Notes: generated by a model not told the origin, from the sequence alone. A stretch of DNA of 64,000 bases from Adiantum capillus-veneris (GCA_014529385.2 CM043946.1:15147077-15211076), one strand, 5' to 3'. Numbered from the stretch's first letter, positions 45,601-58,083 are shown. A program made the numbers and translations.

Positions 45601-47883
45601 GTGATCTCTTTTTGTTGCCTCATTAAGTGGACAATAATCCACACACACCCTCCACTTACCGTTTTTCTTAGGAGTGACAACAACGGGAGAGACCCACTCT
45701 GAATTCTCCACTGGATAAATGAAACCTGCTGCTAGAAGATTTCTTACCTCCTTGAGTAGAGCATGCTCCTTAATGACTCCTAGCCTTCGTAGCTTTTGAG
45801 CCTTAGGTGTGGCCTCTGGCTTCAACTCAATCTTGTGTTGAATAACATCTACTCCACGCACATCGGTGTAGTCTTTAGCAAAAATCCTCGGAAATTTCCT
45901 TAGCACACATTTGAACTCCTCTCTTTCATCCTTTGTAAGTGTTGTAGACAACATACCTTCTAACATTCCTTTATCTTCCACCTTTTGGTTCTCTTGGGAA
46001 CCTACCTCTTCCAAACCTCGAGAAGAGGTCTCCTGGTTGTTTGGCTTAAACCTTACCCCCATGACTTCGATGGAAGACTCCTCTTTAGTAATGCTGCCGC
46101 TACTTTCTTCTTCTGAAGTGCTATCGGTCCAACCTTCTTCCGTCTCACTTTGAGATGATTCTTCATGGAGCTCCTCTTGGCGTTTCTCCTTCATGTCAAA
46201 GACAACCTTCTTATGATTGTCGTTCCTGCAAATTAGCTTTCCACTCTCCCAATCCTGCAAAGCTCGCATTTTCATTAGCCATGGTCTCCCTAGGATAAAT
46301 GGATAACCACTTCCCTTGGTCGACATAACATAAAAATCCACCGCTTTCTTAATGCCAAAGGCCTCTACAAAGACATTTTTACAAATGCCTACACATCTAG
46401 CCTTGCTATTGTTTGCCATCTTGACTTTGATTTCAGGTGTCTCATGGATGTGCATGCCTAGTCTTTGCATGAGCCCTTCTGTCATGATGCAAATTTGTGC
46501 ACCCCCATCCACTAGACCTTTCCTAACCAATCTTCCTTTTATGTAACAATCTAGCAAAGGTGTAATATCCTCGTTCATTTCAGCATGTACAATTTTTACG
46601 ACAGGCACACTCTCTTTTACCTTTCTCCTAGTGCTAACTGCCCTTGTTAAATCCCTCCTAACTTGTGGACATAATGCAAGAAATTGAGGCCATGAAATAT
46701 CAGGACCCTTACCTCTCATGTCTTCCAACAAGTTGTACGGAGCCATACCATGTCCAAGAGGGAAGTCTTGGAGGTTGATACAACGTCGAGTCCTCTTGGT
46801 TTCCTTGGTCTCCTTTGCCTTTTTGCCTTGTCCATGGTCACTCTGTGATGTGACTCCTTCTTTCTCTTTACCTTTCCCTCGGCCACGTTTAATGCCATTG
46901 GCTTCCATGTCAACCTCATTTGAATTTGTCACCTCTACCACATGCACATTTGGATCTGGCAAAGGTGGAACTCCTTCTACCCCTTGTGGAGGTGGTCTCG
47001 GTCCATTTGGCCTTTATAGAAGCCTTGGTTGTTGACCAGCTCCTTCTCCTGCATTCATCACTGGGTAATTCAAGTTAGGTCTCCCTGGCTCTCCACAGGG
47101 CCAAGGACAATTATACATCCCATGTCCAGACTCACCGCAATTCCAACATTGGAAGACTCTCCTAGTTCGTGGCTCTCTCTCTTCTGACTTCTTTGCTTGT
47201 CCCTTTGGACCTACAGCTTGTGCAAGGTGAATTGACAGGCTGCTTAAAGATTCATTTAACTTCTCAATCACTTCAGCTGTTACCTTAGGAAGCTCCCTAG
47301 ATGTTGATGCTTGTGACTTACCTTTGGGTCTAAGACCTTCTATTGGAACCTCTCCCCTTAAGCACTTGAGTTTCCTATACTTCTCAGCAGCCCTAGTTTG
47401 AGCTGCATCAAAAGTAGCAGGTGCACCCGCCTCAACTTTTACCTTAAGGTCAGGAAAGAGTCCGGCTATGAACCTCTCCTTCTTTAAAAATTCTGCACCA
47501 TCACCAGGGTTAGCAACATTTCGTATCCATAGAGCCCAAAGACGTAGAAACTCTTGCTTGTACAAGTAGTAGTCATCTAAGTCTTTTTGCTTATGAGAAA
47601 CAATGTCTTGCCATAGTTTTTGAGTGTTTTGGGGATCAAAGAAGTATCTCTTAAAACGATTCAAAACTTCTGTGTAATTCCCCTTAACTTCCTCAAGCAA
47701 AGAGTCAAACCAAGTACTAGCATCTTTCCTAAGGACCACCTCAAACATTTCTACACGTTCTTGATCGATTACTATCCTCTTGATACGGCAAGACATCTTG
47801 AAATTTGCTAAAAATAATTCTGCATCCTCTCCAGGCTCTCCAAAGAAAAGGGGATACCCAGACATTTGGCGTTGGCTTTCCAT
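42603..47883 (-). pseudogene. gypsy A gag-pol polyprotein, four breaks
   Basis: Gag starts at 47883 (MESQRQMSGYPLFFGEPGED) with knuckle CWNCGESGHGMYNC. A TAA at 47014 breaks the frame, which continues with PDPNVHVVEV. The protease has GLVDGGAQICIMTEGL (D-G-G) and FILGRPWLMK. Reverse transcriptase has DGYSGYFQIGI, VMPFGLTNAPATFQRFM and VFIDDFCIYS (F-x-D-D). A frameshift follows near 45,330, then ordinary RNase H. A second archaeal-type RNase H (LFFDGAFCRATGKAGGGLVL, NNEAEYDTLI) follows, broken by TAG at 44,247. Integrase has the H-C zinc finger, DAMGPLPRT, VSDNGPGF and NGLVEKANG, with a TAA at 43,356 just before the Glu. Dual RNase H is typical of the plant Tat lineage. Few breaks remain, agreeing with the similar LTRs. 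Confidence 0.92.
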
Positions 47884-48074
47884 TGAATTGATTTCAAAGT
47901 GACACCCGTTTTTGTTTTTTTTTCTTAAAAAGATTTACAAAATAATGTTTTCTAGCTTGCAATCTATTCTACAACAAAATAAAGATATTCACATCAAACG
48001 ACCTATGATAATCAATAAGAGGTAGGATGACAGGGTTTGGTGATGCGAGAATTTCTCCTACTCTTTGGGCACCA
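47884..48074 (-). other. Leader of gypsy element A between 5' LTR and gag
   Basis: About 190 bp, AT-rich, carrying the presumed primer-binding site at the LTR edge; no other feature is seen. Confidence 0.6.
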
Positions 48075-48754
48075 AAAATCAAATATTGAGGGGTCTAAAA
48101 AATATGTACATGTCAAATATAAATAATATAAGTGGAAAAAATATAAAGGGGTCAAAAGAAATCTCTCTCATTATGAGGCTACCATAAAAAGATAAATATT
48201 TTTGGTGTTCTAATTTTTAGAAAAAAAAACAAAATAGATGTAGGAAGGGAAAAATCACAACAGTGAAAAAATATACACATAAATAAAACTAGTTTTTTTG
48301 GATTTTTGTTGGGGTGGAGTTACACCAAATATAAGAGAAGCTTACATGAAAATATTTCTATATGGAATAAAGAGTATGAAAAATGGTAAGAAAAAATTGT
48401 GGTAATGGTGAGGCAATGTACAGAGCATAAATAACACACACCTAGGTAGAAATATTTAAATAAATATCAAAATAATTATGAAAAAATCTTTTATTTAGGC
48501 CCTATATACAAAGAAATATTTACATACGCATGGGCCATAATATACTTTTATTTTTTATTTTATTTTATTTTTTTGGCTCAACTAGCCCAATGACTAGTTA
48601 ATTGAGGGTTTTTTAAGAAGATATGGGAAAAGTCCCGTGACTCACGCACGCCTATGTACAGTGAAATGGTAGGGATAGCCACAGTGTTTGGGTGGATTTG
48701 GTAGGGTGAGGTAACTCACTGTGGCAATTACAAAGAGCCAAAAAACGGCTATCA
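48075..48754 (-). repeat. 5' LTR of gypsy element A
   Basis: Near-identical copy of 41,893-42,574. Just inside it, on the minus strand, TGGTGCCCAAAG (about 48,073-48,062) is a candidate tRNA primer-binding site. Its outer edge lies in the integrase of element B. Confidence 0.88.
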
Positions 48755-51085
48755 ATACCTTCCTTCAATCCTTTCCCCTTGAGCTTCTTGTTGATTTTAT
48801 CCCTTTGGCTTGTCGCTTTGGTGATGTAGTGATCAATGGACTCTTCTCTATCTAGCTCAAGTCGTTGGAGATCTAAGATCCTTTCATGTAGAACCTCTTT
48901 TGGTTTTTTTGCCACTCTTGCAAGAACGCGCAAGCTTGAGAGCTCTACCTCAATGGGGAGAAGTGCCTCCTGTCCATAAACTAGATGAAAAGGGGTGAAT
49001 TGGGTAGATACCTTGAAAGATGTCCTATACGCCCAAAGAGCAGCCGTCAAATGGCGATCCCAATCATTAGGCCGGTCCACAACCTGTTTAGAAATTATCT
49101 TACATATCATTCCATTCACTTTTTCCACCAATCCATTGCATTGAGGATAGTAGGGTGTGGAATGCAGGTGTTTCACTTTTAACCTCCTCAAGAGATCATT
49201 CAGAAGGTCAGCCCTAAAACCTGGGCCTCGATCTGATAAGATTTCTAGGGGTGTTCCAAACCTACTACAAATATGATCAAAAATAAACTTTGATACCTCT
49301 TTAGCTGTGATTCGGGTTGTGCTTGTTGCTTCCGCCCATCGTGTCATGTAGTCAACACCCATGATGATGAAAACCTTCCCTGTAGAAGTACGAGGTAGTG
49401 GACCTATTGCATCCACACCCCACTTTTCAAAAGGGCCATAAGATATTATTGGGACTCGAGGCTCATATGTTAGTCGTCTATCCCCAGCAATTTGGCATGG
49501 CTTACATGTCTTACACCAATATTGGACATCACGATGTAAGCTCGGCCAAATAAACCCTGCTTGTAAAATCTTCCTACTTGTAATATCTTGAGAAAAGTGA
49601 CCACCATAGACACCATCATGACATGAAAGAAGAATTTTCTCTATCTCTTGCACACCTGGTACTCTCCTCAAGACCAAATCTTTCCCTTTGTGATATAAAT
49701 CATCCCCGATCAACTGGTAAGGTGTGGCCTTCTTAACTAGTCTATGTCTTTGCACCTTGTCTAAGTGTTTGGGACACTCACCTGCTTGTAGAAAGAAGAT
49801 AATGTCTTTTAGCTCCTCTTGACCTTGATATTTGGGTTCATATAGTTTCACACATCGTACCGCCATTTGAAGCTTTTCATTTGCGAGTAATTCTGCTTCC
49901 TTGTTATGAGTTCTCACAATGTGTTGTACCTGTGTTGCTTTAAAACCCTTCATCAAAGCTCTTACACTACTAAGACACTCAAACAATGTACGATTCTTGC
50001 ACCTCCAAGTCCCTTGGATTTGCCTGACCACTAGCAAAGAATCACCTTTTATAATAAGTCTTTGTATGCCTAATTCTTTGCATTCTTCTAACCCAAGGGT
50101 TAGAGCAGCATACTCAGCCTCATTGTTAAAGTGAACACTGGGTAGAGTGATACCTTTTCTAACCATTACCTCCTTTTGTGGGTTCAAAATGGTGATTCCC
50201 CCTGCTGCTTTGTCTTGTTGGCGTTGATAAGCTCCGTCAAAGCATAAAGTATGGGCATTATCAATCTCCTTTACTTTGAACTGTTTTGAGCCTTCCTCTC
50301 TTTGTAGTCGTGATTCTTCCCTTTCTCTCACTTTGTAGGTGAGAATGTCTGCAAGTCCTGCTCTTGTGCTATCTTCTACAAGGAAAGCATATTCAAATTC
50401 TTGGAGTTCAAGCACCCACTTTGCTATTCTAGATGAGAGGCTCATGTGTTGTACTACATATGGTAGATTGTGCTCTAAGGTGAGAAAAACAAATGGCACA
50501 GGGAGAAGATACGATCGAAACTTCCTTACCGCAAACAAGATTGCAAAGACCACTTTCTCCATTTCAGTGTATCCCTTATCGGCCAGAGTCATCACCTTGC
50601 TTGCAAAATAGATCAGCCTCATGTATGATGTTTTAGGATCTTTTTGCATCAAAACAACACCAATTGCTTCGAAACCTACACTTGGAGTGACATAGTAGGT
50701 CTCCTTTGGATTTGGTGGCATTAGGATTGGGAGAGAGCTAAGAATGCCCTTCACTTCCTCAAAACATTTTTCATGTTCCCTCCCCCATTCAAATGTAGAT
50801 TGGCTTGCCAACCTATGCAAAGGGGCGATGGCTTCTGCTAGGAGATGGATGAAGCGAGACATGTACCTCACTTTGTGGTTGAAGGTCATTAGCTCCTTAG
50901 TTGTTGTTGGTTGAGATAATGACAAAAGGGCCTCTACTTTAGAGGGATCCACTTGAATTACTTGTGAAGAAACCACATGGCCTAGCAAAACCACCTGAGA
51001 TTCACCGATATGACACTTCTCTGGGTTGAGTTGTCCCCCAAATTGATGGAGCCTCTTAAGCCCCTCTTCAACCTTTTGGCAATGA
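48755..51085 (-). mobile_element. Gypsy fragment B: reverse transcriptase end, two RNase H domains, integrase
   Basis: Starting at 51,085 the frame reads QKVEEGLKRLHQFGGQLNPE, the region just after the reverse transcriptase catalytic loop. RNase H follows, then an archaeal-type RNase H (LCFDGAYQRQQDKAAGG, NNEAEYAALTLGL), then integrase with CKTCKPCQ, DAIGPLPRT, LSDRGPGF and NGLVEKVNG (all D, D, E present). It ends in KINKKLKGKGLKEG, where element A's LTR begins. The right end is cut off by element C. There is no stop within about 740 codons, so B was young when it was broken. It is close to element A and to the integrase at the window start. Confidence 0.92.
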
Positions 51086-51086
51086 A

Positions 51087-53221
51087 GTGATCTACAACTA
51101 TAAGATGATTCAAAGCTTTGAGCTAGTTGTTGCTCCAGAAATTAGGGAGCATGTTAGGGCAATTAAAGATGGGCATGGGAGAAATTGGAAAGAACTCAAA
51201 GTAGCTTTAAAGGAGGAATATTTCATGGAGGACTCGGAGAGAGTGACCAAAAGGACATTCTTAGAATGGGTAGTCAAAACAAAGCAAGGACTATCAATAA
51301 CAGAGCTACTTAGGGAATTTGAGCGGCGCTATGCACAACTCACTAGGACAGAAAGGGCCACACTAGATGCAGAGAAGACATATCTTTTCTTACAAGCTGC
51401 AGGTAAAGAGTTTCAAGAAAATTTGGAGCTTCTTCTTGAAGATAAAGATGCTGAGCAAGGACTAAAGACCGACTGGAATGAGGTTGAAGGTGCTGTCTCA
51501 CTGCTTGCCAAACGACAAAGAAGAAGGGACAAGATGGTAGTAAACACTACAAGTCCTTCCACCTCAACTTCTGACAAAATGGTAAAGCCTACTTTTATCG
51601 CTCCTAAGTTTGATGAGTCCATGCTAGATGAGCTTGTGAAGGGAATACGTGACTTGAAGGTGAAGTTTGCAAAGCTTGAAGAAAAAGGCCAACCATCAGG
51701 GCCACTTCCTAGGCAAAGACAACAGCCCAAAGAAGGGTTTGTTAATAGATGTATTTGGTGTGATAGTACAGACCATGTAAGAAGGGATTGTGATGATTTT
51801 AGTGATGCTTTGTCAAAAGATGTTGTCTTTTTTAAGGATGGTAAAATCCACTTAAGAGAGACAGGTCTACCCTTGAGAACTAACTTTGGGAAGGGGGGAA
51901 TGCAAACCTTAGTTGAAGATATGGAAACCAAGCATGCCACCTCTTCAGTTGAGGCAGCTACTTATGGAGTAAAAATTGAACATTTTTGTGATGAAGAGGT
52001 GAGTGACCATCATGGTCAAATTTGACCACATGTCATGCAATTAGCTAAAAAGGAAAAGCTTACAAATGAGATTATACATGAAGCAGGTGATTGCATACGT
52101 CTAGAAACAGGATGGAATGATCCAGTGGACTCATTGTCAGTGCATGCCTACGTTACAAAATGCCAACAAAATGAGGCAATTGTAGAAGAGAAGCGCAGAC
52201 GTGAGAATGCTGATGAAGGACCATCAAAAAGAGCTTCTAGAACTGAGGGAAGAAGTGACTCAATTCCTTCTCAAACACCCTCAACAAAAGGAGCATCTCC
52301 ACCTGAAGTACTCATGGAGGAGTCTACAATAGGAAAGAAGAAAGAGCCAACAAAAGGCAAGACAAAAGGCCCAACTTATAAACTACAATCTGATATTGAG
52401 ATTGCTACAGATTTAAAGAAATTCTTGGAGGAAAGGATCTTGAATAGCAAGATTGAGTTCACTCTGGGAGAAGTTCTTGGCATTGCAAAGCGTGAATTCC
52501 ACGAGGAGATCATTGACATCATCAAGAGGAAGAGGCAAACCCTTGCTGAAGTTTCTCGTCCACAGGTTGAAGGGGAAACCTCGAAGACACAAGGGATGCA
52601 ACTGCAAAATAAGGAGAATGATGGAGCTGTGGTAGGATGCTACCAATCTAGTGGGAGAGTGAAGAAAGTGTATTTCTCAAATGATGATGAAGAAGTTGAA
52701 GATATTCCTAGGAGTTACTATTCACGAAGTCATTGGGCAAGGGCTACTACAGAAACTTTGGTCAAGGTAGGTGATCTTGAATAGCCATTTGTTGCCTTGA
52801 TTGACCATGGTTCAGAAATAAACATAATGTAAAAGAGTCTCTACAACAAGTGCAAATGGCCGATGGACACAGATCATGGCTGGATGGTAAAAGTGGCAAA
52901 CAATTCATCCGGTGAATTGTATGCAGCATGTCCAGGTGTGAAGGTAACAATAGGTGATGTAAAGATTGACCAAAACTTCTTTGTACAGGATACATCTTCA
53001 TATCATCTCATCCTTGGACAACCCTACATTGTGGGAGTTCGAATGGAAACAAAGTTAATGGACGATGGTTCAGCATATGCTAGAATACGAAGCAAAGATG
53101 GTAAATGACCTGTCCAATTTCTTACAGTCTGTATAAACCATGAAAGAAATCGTGACAACCTCAGAGAACATCCTCTACCAAAGGTAAGCAAAGAGTTTCA
53201 TGATCATAGAGAAATGATGGG
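51087..53221 (+). pseudogene. gypsy C gag-protease, several stops in one frame
   Basis: One frame is broken by TGA at 52,023, TAG at 52,782, TAA near 52,830 and TGA at 53,106. Gag has a helical N-terminal part (VAPEIREHVRAIKDGHGRNW onward), a CCHC knuckle CIWCDSTDHVRRDC, and a charged region. The protease reads PFVALIDHGSEINIM (D-H-G in place of D-S/T-G) and SSYHLILGQPYIVGV as the second conserved block. The first residues (51,087-51,105) are probably junction sequence, since gag lacks a normal start. Pol continues in another frame. Confidence 0.8.
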
Positions 53222-53224
53222 TTT

Positions 53225-56200
53225 TTGCCAAGTACCATTGTAAAGCGGGATTGCAGTGGTACAGAAAGAAAAAGGGTCTCGCTTGATCCAAAAATAGGTG
53301 AAACTTTCTCAATGAGCTCCTTGGTAACAAGGAATGGATCGGTATGTTTTACAAAACTTGAAGATTTGAAGAGATATGAGAGGCAATATGTGCATAATGT
53401 ACAAATAGGCATGAAAAAGAGTGGGTTGTTAAAGCCTACTAAAAATGTTTTGGGTTTGTGTGAACAAGTTTCTTTTGTAGATACTATGGGTGAGCTTGAT
53501 GCTATAATGAGGTCTAGTTTGCATCTTGAAAATGAAGTTGTGGAAGTTTGCTCTATGGAAATGTATCAAGTAATAGAAGCCTTTAAAGAAAGCCAAACAG
53601 TTGGCCCAGAAGTCCATGTTGAAACTAAATACAAGAGTGTAGCAAAGAAGGTGAAACCAGTAGCTTCACCCTTACCACCCAACAACAGGGAAAATATTGA
53701 ACAGGCTTCTTTACAACCAAGTTTGCGGAATCCTAAAAAGATCGGGCATACCTTCACAAAGGAGTCTTTTCAAGAGTTGCAGATTGGTTGCGAGGAGTTT
53801 CTAACACAGGAGGAGACAAAGTGCTTCAAAGAAATGCTTTCAAAGCATGGTAAGGCTTTTGCATTTGAGCCACATGAGATAGGATGTGTTGATCCTTATA
53901 TTGTAGCTCCTATGGTAATTTTCACAATACCTCATGTGCCTTGGAATCTGTGGCCTATTCCGGTTCCAAAGGCTCATTTGCCAAAGTTAGTAGAGCTACT
54001 GAACGAGAAAATCAAAATGGGAATCTTGGAGCCTTCTTGTGCTCCATACTCAAACAGGTGGTTCACAGTTCCAAAGAAGAATGGTTCTCTACGCTTCATC
54101 CAAGATATGCAACCAGTGAACAAGGTGACAATTAGAAATGTAGGTACAGGTCCAATTGTGGATGAATTTGCAGAGGCGTTTGCAGGGAGGGCAATCTACT
54201 CAATGGGGGATCTCTACTCAGGGTATGATCAATTTCAGCTTGCAATCAAAAGCAGAGACTTGACAACCATGAGGACATCTTTGGGTTTGGTAAGGATGTG
54301 TACCTTGCCACAGGGAGCAACCAACTCGGTTGCACATATGATGAATGGGATGAATAAGGTCTTACGTGACTTTATTCCTCAAATCACAATGCCTTTCATT
54401 GATGATTTGCCTATCAAAGGATGTGAAGAAAGTGACAAAGATGAAGCTTTGGATCTCAAGGGATGTCGCAGGTTTGTGGTAAATCACATAAATGATTGTG
54501 ATAAAAAAAATTCTAGGTTGGAAGAAGTGAATCTTACATTGTCAGGGAAAAGGTCTATGTTTGGTGTCAAAGAAGTGCTCATTGTGGGGCACATGTGCGG
54601 GCCATATGGTAGGAAACCTTGTCCATCAAAGGTAGATGCCATCCAAAGAATGAAAGAAACATGCACTAGCATCACTGAGGTTAGAAGGTTTCTGGGAGCA
54701 TGTGTCTTCTATGTTATTTGGATTCCACATTATGCACATGTAGCTAATCCTCTTTATCAGCTGCTTAGAAAGAATAAAAAGTTTAAATGGACAGAAGCAC
54801 ATGTAAAATCCATGAAAAAGCTAAAGGAGTTACTCCAGTCAGCAACGACTTTGAGAAAGGTAGACTATGAGTGTCAAAGGCCAGTGATTGTGACAGTAGA
54901 TACCAGTCCTACAGGGATTGGATGGGCAATAGGGCAAGATGACAAAGAAGGACACAGGTATGTGGTAAGATTTGGAGCAAAGGTACTAAGTGCTCGCCAA
55001 AGAAACTATCCACAGATAAAGAGAGAGTTATGGGGTATGGTTACAACCTTGAAAAGTGGGAAAGAGTACCTAATTGGTGCATGTGTGGTTGTAGAAACAG
55101 ATTGTCTACCACTTCTTGGGATGATTACAAGCTGCTCAACACTAGACATTGCTATGTTGCGGTGGATTGCCTACATTAAGTCCTTAAATCCCGAGTTTAA
55201 GCACATTGCAGGTAAAGACAATACAGTGGCAGATATGCTATCAAGGGCAAGGTATGAAGATGAGTCACAAATGATTGATGAGGGAGATGATGTAGGCACA
55301 AAATTCTATTCTATCTCTCATGTCAAAGGTAACAATGTCTGCATGACTAATTCACTTGAATTGTTCTTGAAAGATCTTTATGAAGGTGATTGGATTTCTA
55401 TTGGAAGGTACTTGAGTACTCTAACAAAACAGGATGATTGGTCTGAACAATAATTCAAGAGGATACGCAGGAAAGCATATGGGTACTTTTTAAGGGATGG
55501 TTACTTGTGGAAGCATCCTAAACAAAAGGGTGCTACACCACAACGGGTTATATGTAAAAAAGAGACTCAAGTAAAGCTCATGCAAGAGTTTCATGAGAGT
55601 CTATGGGCTGGACATAGGGGTGTGTGGGCAACCTTCTCCAAGTTGAAAGAAAAATACTGGTGGAAGGGTATGTATAAAGATGTATGTTAGTTTGTAGAGT
55701 CATGTGTAACTTGTCAAATGTATTCAAATGTTCGACATCGTGATGGATTGCACCCTACATATCCACTAGCCATGCAATATAAATGGGTTGTGGATCTAGT
55801 CACGATGCCTTTAGGACTCTGGCAGATGAGATACTTGGTTCTTGCACGAGAGGACCTAGCTAACCAGGTTGAAGGAAGAGCATTAAGAGCTAAGACCACA
55901 GAAGCTGTGTGCAAATTCCTTCTTGATGAGGTGATTTGCCGTTATGGTTGTGTGGGAAAAATCACTGCAGATCGAGGTGAACTGGATGCCGAAGAAGCAA
56001 GGGAGTTCTTTTCTAGATTAGGGATCAATCTTTCTCTTACTACAGCTTACAACCCTGAAGGCAATGGAAAGAGTGAAAGAGGGCATCCTCCTATCATCAA
56101 AGCTTTGGCCAAGGCTTGCGAAGGAAGAGTCGGTGAGTGGCCAAAACTGTTACCATATGCTTTATGGGTTGATCGTACAACACATAGCTCAGTAACTGGC

Positions 56201-56770
56201 TACATGCCTGCGGAGCTAATGCATGGTCAAAAGCCAGTGATTCCTATTGAGGATACAATTCCCACATGGAATGTACTACCTTGGCAAGAGGGGCTTAGTA
56301 GGGAAGATCTCCTTGCACTTCGTATAAGGCAGCTAGAGAGAAGACCTGGAGACATTGAAGCTGCAAAAGAACGACTCAAAAATGCAAGGTTGAAAAACAA
56401 GGACTATTTTGATAAGCGACATCGACTCAGGAGCAAAGCAATTGACAAAGGTGACTGGGTTTTAGTGTATGATAGTAGCCTTGATAACCAGCACACAGTC
56501 ATGCGTAAGTTCTCAAAAAGATGGTTTGGACCTTATGTTGTAAAGCATGTGCATGAAAATGCTACTTACAGCTTGTCTAAACTAGATGGTACAGAAGTAA
56601 AGATTCCCATTGCAGGAAAAAGGATTAAAATGTTTAAGAGAAGAGGAGACAATGATCTAGAAGATATGGATGAGGAAGAAGAGAAAAACACAGGTGAAGA
56701 TCAAAGTGAACATGAAGCTCTGGAATCATCCAGTGAAGAAGAAGACAAGGAAGATGTACAAGAGGTCTAA
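53225..56770 (+). pseudogene. gypsy C pol: reverse transcriptase, RNase H, integrase; two in-frame stops
   Basis: One frame is interrupted only by TAA at 55,451 and TAG at 55,688. Reverse transcriptase holds SNRWFTVPKKNGSLRFIQDM, YSMGDLYSGYDQFQLAI, TLPQGATNSVAHMMN and MPFIDDLPIKG. RNase H has VTVDTSPTGIGWAIG, VETDCLPLLGMI and KDNTVADMLSRAR. The integrase zinc finger uses HESLWAGHRG and CVTCQ; the core has VVDLVTMP, ITADRGELDAE and NPEGNGKSERG (D, D, E). The C-terminal domain KGDWVLVYDSSLDNQ...KRWFGPYVVK is GPY/F-like, and the protein ends in an acidic tail. The frame differs from gag-protease, so a frameshift near 53,205-53,225 is either mutational or programmed. Confidence 0.9.
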
Positions 56771-56815
56771 TCTTACAAAGAGACAATGTGGCACATACCG
56801 GAGGATGTGCAGGTT

Positions 56816-56828
56816 TAGAGGGGGTGGA
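56816..56828 (+). promoter_or_regulatory. Polypurine tract of gypsy C
   Basis: AGAGGGGGTGGA immediately before TGTCGTGCTG, the presumed LTR start. Confidence 0.7.
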
Positions 56829-58083
56829 TGTCGTGCTGTGACACGTACATAGTGGGAACGCATGCTACAAGATCTATCTTGTTTTTTTTTTAGATACATA
56901 ATTATATTTCCTATAGTGTACATATGTATATTTAAGTATAATAATAAGCCTTCTATCTCATCCTATTATTTTTCTCAAGGGTAACCTATCCTTACTTTAC
57001 CATCAGAAAATACTATGGGAAAAGCATCAATAGCTCCGCCTCTTTAACTTGGGGCAAAAAGCATTGATTCTTTATTTCTACTATTTCATTATCATTTCAC
57101 ACCCTAGCTAGATCCTATATCTAGGGTAAACTCCAATATATATATATTCTACGTATTTTTTATACTTTTTTTATATTTCTTTTTAAATAGCTAAATCCTA
57201 GTGGGACACTAGGTGGCATGATTTCAAAGATACACTTATTTTAATGCATTATTGCAAGCATGATTACAAAAATTTGTCAAGGAGAAATGTCATGCTTTCA
57301 TATGGCATGAGGTGTCCTTGTGAATTAAATGAAAGTCTAGGCTAAGGAGACCACATGAAGACTTTTGCTGCCATAAATGGACCCTATTTTGATGAATTTT
57401 TTACACAAAGTTCCAATCCGAATTGGAAAACGATTTTAAAATGAAAATCGTAGCTAATGAGCTGAAGTTTTTGCCCATATTTTTACTTTTTTATTTGGAG
57501 CCACCGTTGAGGAGATATGATCAAAATACTAGACCCCAGTCTGCCCACATCATGCAAGGACAGCTCATTTCCAACTTTTCCAATTCATGTTCACACTGGC
57601 TCCTCTCTTCTTGTGTAAACCCTTGGGGATTCCCTTCACCTATAAAAGGGGACCTCTTCTTCCTTGGAAGAAACTCAAGCATTCAAGCCATTGATGAGAG
57701 GAATTCTCGAGGGAGTGAGTAGTAATGCCTAATTGTACTTAGCCATTAACATAAGCCCCAGCCTACACTTTCTCCTAGAGGGAGACTAGCCATTCTTGCA
57801 ACAAGCTAAACTTGGAAGATCAACTCTAATCAAAGAAGGTCTTGCACTTGGTGTATCAATCAAAGTGGAATTATCCACTCTTCTTCTCTCTCCCATCAAT
57901 AATGGTGCCAAAGGATTTCAAGTAAGATGTGTTCTACATTGATGTTTTCTTGATTTCTTGTTGTTTTCATTTTCATCTCTAATCCAACATATATATATAT
58001 ATATGTATCTAATCTCATCTTCTTAACCAAACCTATCTCTCTCATTCTTAGTAATTCATCCTCTCTAGGTTCTCTTTGCTACA
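56829..58083 (+). repeat. 3' LTR of gypsy C
   Basis: Starts TGTCGTG after the polypurine tract and ends TTTGCTACA (TGT...ACA). It contains a TATA box at 57,641. Only one copy is in the window, so the boundaries are inferred from the end motifs. Confidence 0.6.
57641..57648 (+). promoter_or_regulatory. TATA box in the gypsy C LTR
   Basis: TATAAAAG in the context CACCTATAAAAGGGGACC. Confidence 0.65.

Larger units (their letters stand above)
41893..48754 (-). mobile_element. Ty3/gypsy retrotransposon A with both LTRs
   Basis: Two direct repeats of about 680 bp (41,893-42,574 and 48,075-48,754) enclose a minus-strand gag-pro-RT-RNase H-second RNase H-integrase coding region. A polypurine tract is next to the 3' LTR. 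By eye the LTRs differ at about eight or nine positions, roughly 98-99% identity, so insertion was fairly recent. No target-site duplication is seen: the left flank ends CTAAG and the right flank begins ATACC, which is inside the integrase of element B. Confidence 0.93.
51087..58083 (+). mobile_element. Ty3/gypsy retrotransposon C, 5' end missing, 3' LTR present
   Basis: The plus-strand coding order is gag, protease, reverse transcriptase, RNase H, integrase, then polypurine tract and 3' LTR. The sequence differs strongly from A, B and the other gypsy copies. For example, the active site is MPFIDDLPIKG and the integrase core reads WVVDLVTMPLGLWQMRYLVL. To my recollection this style is better known from fungal and some seed-free plant elements (inference). 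The left end is truncated inside gag at the junction with B. Confidence 0.88.
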
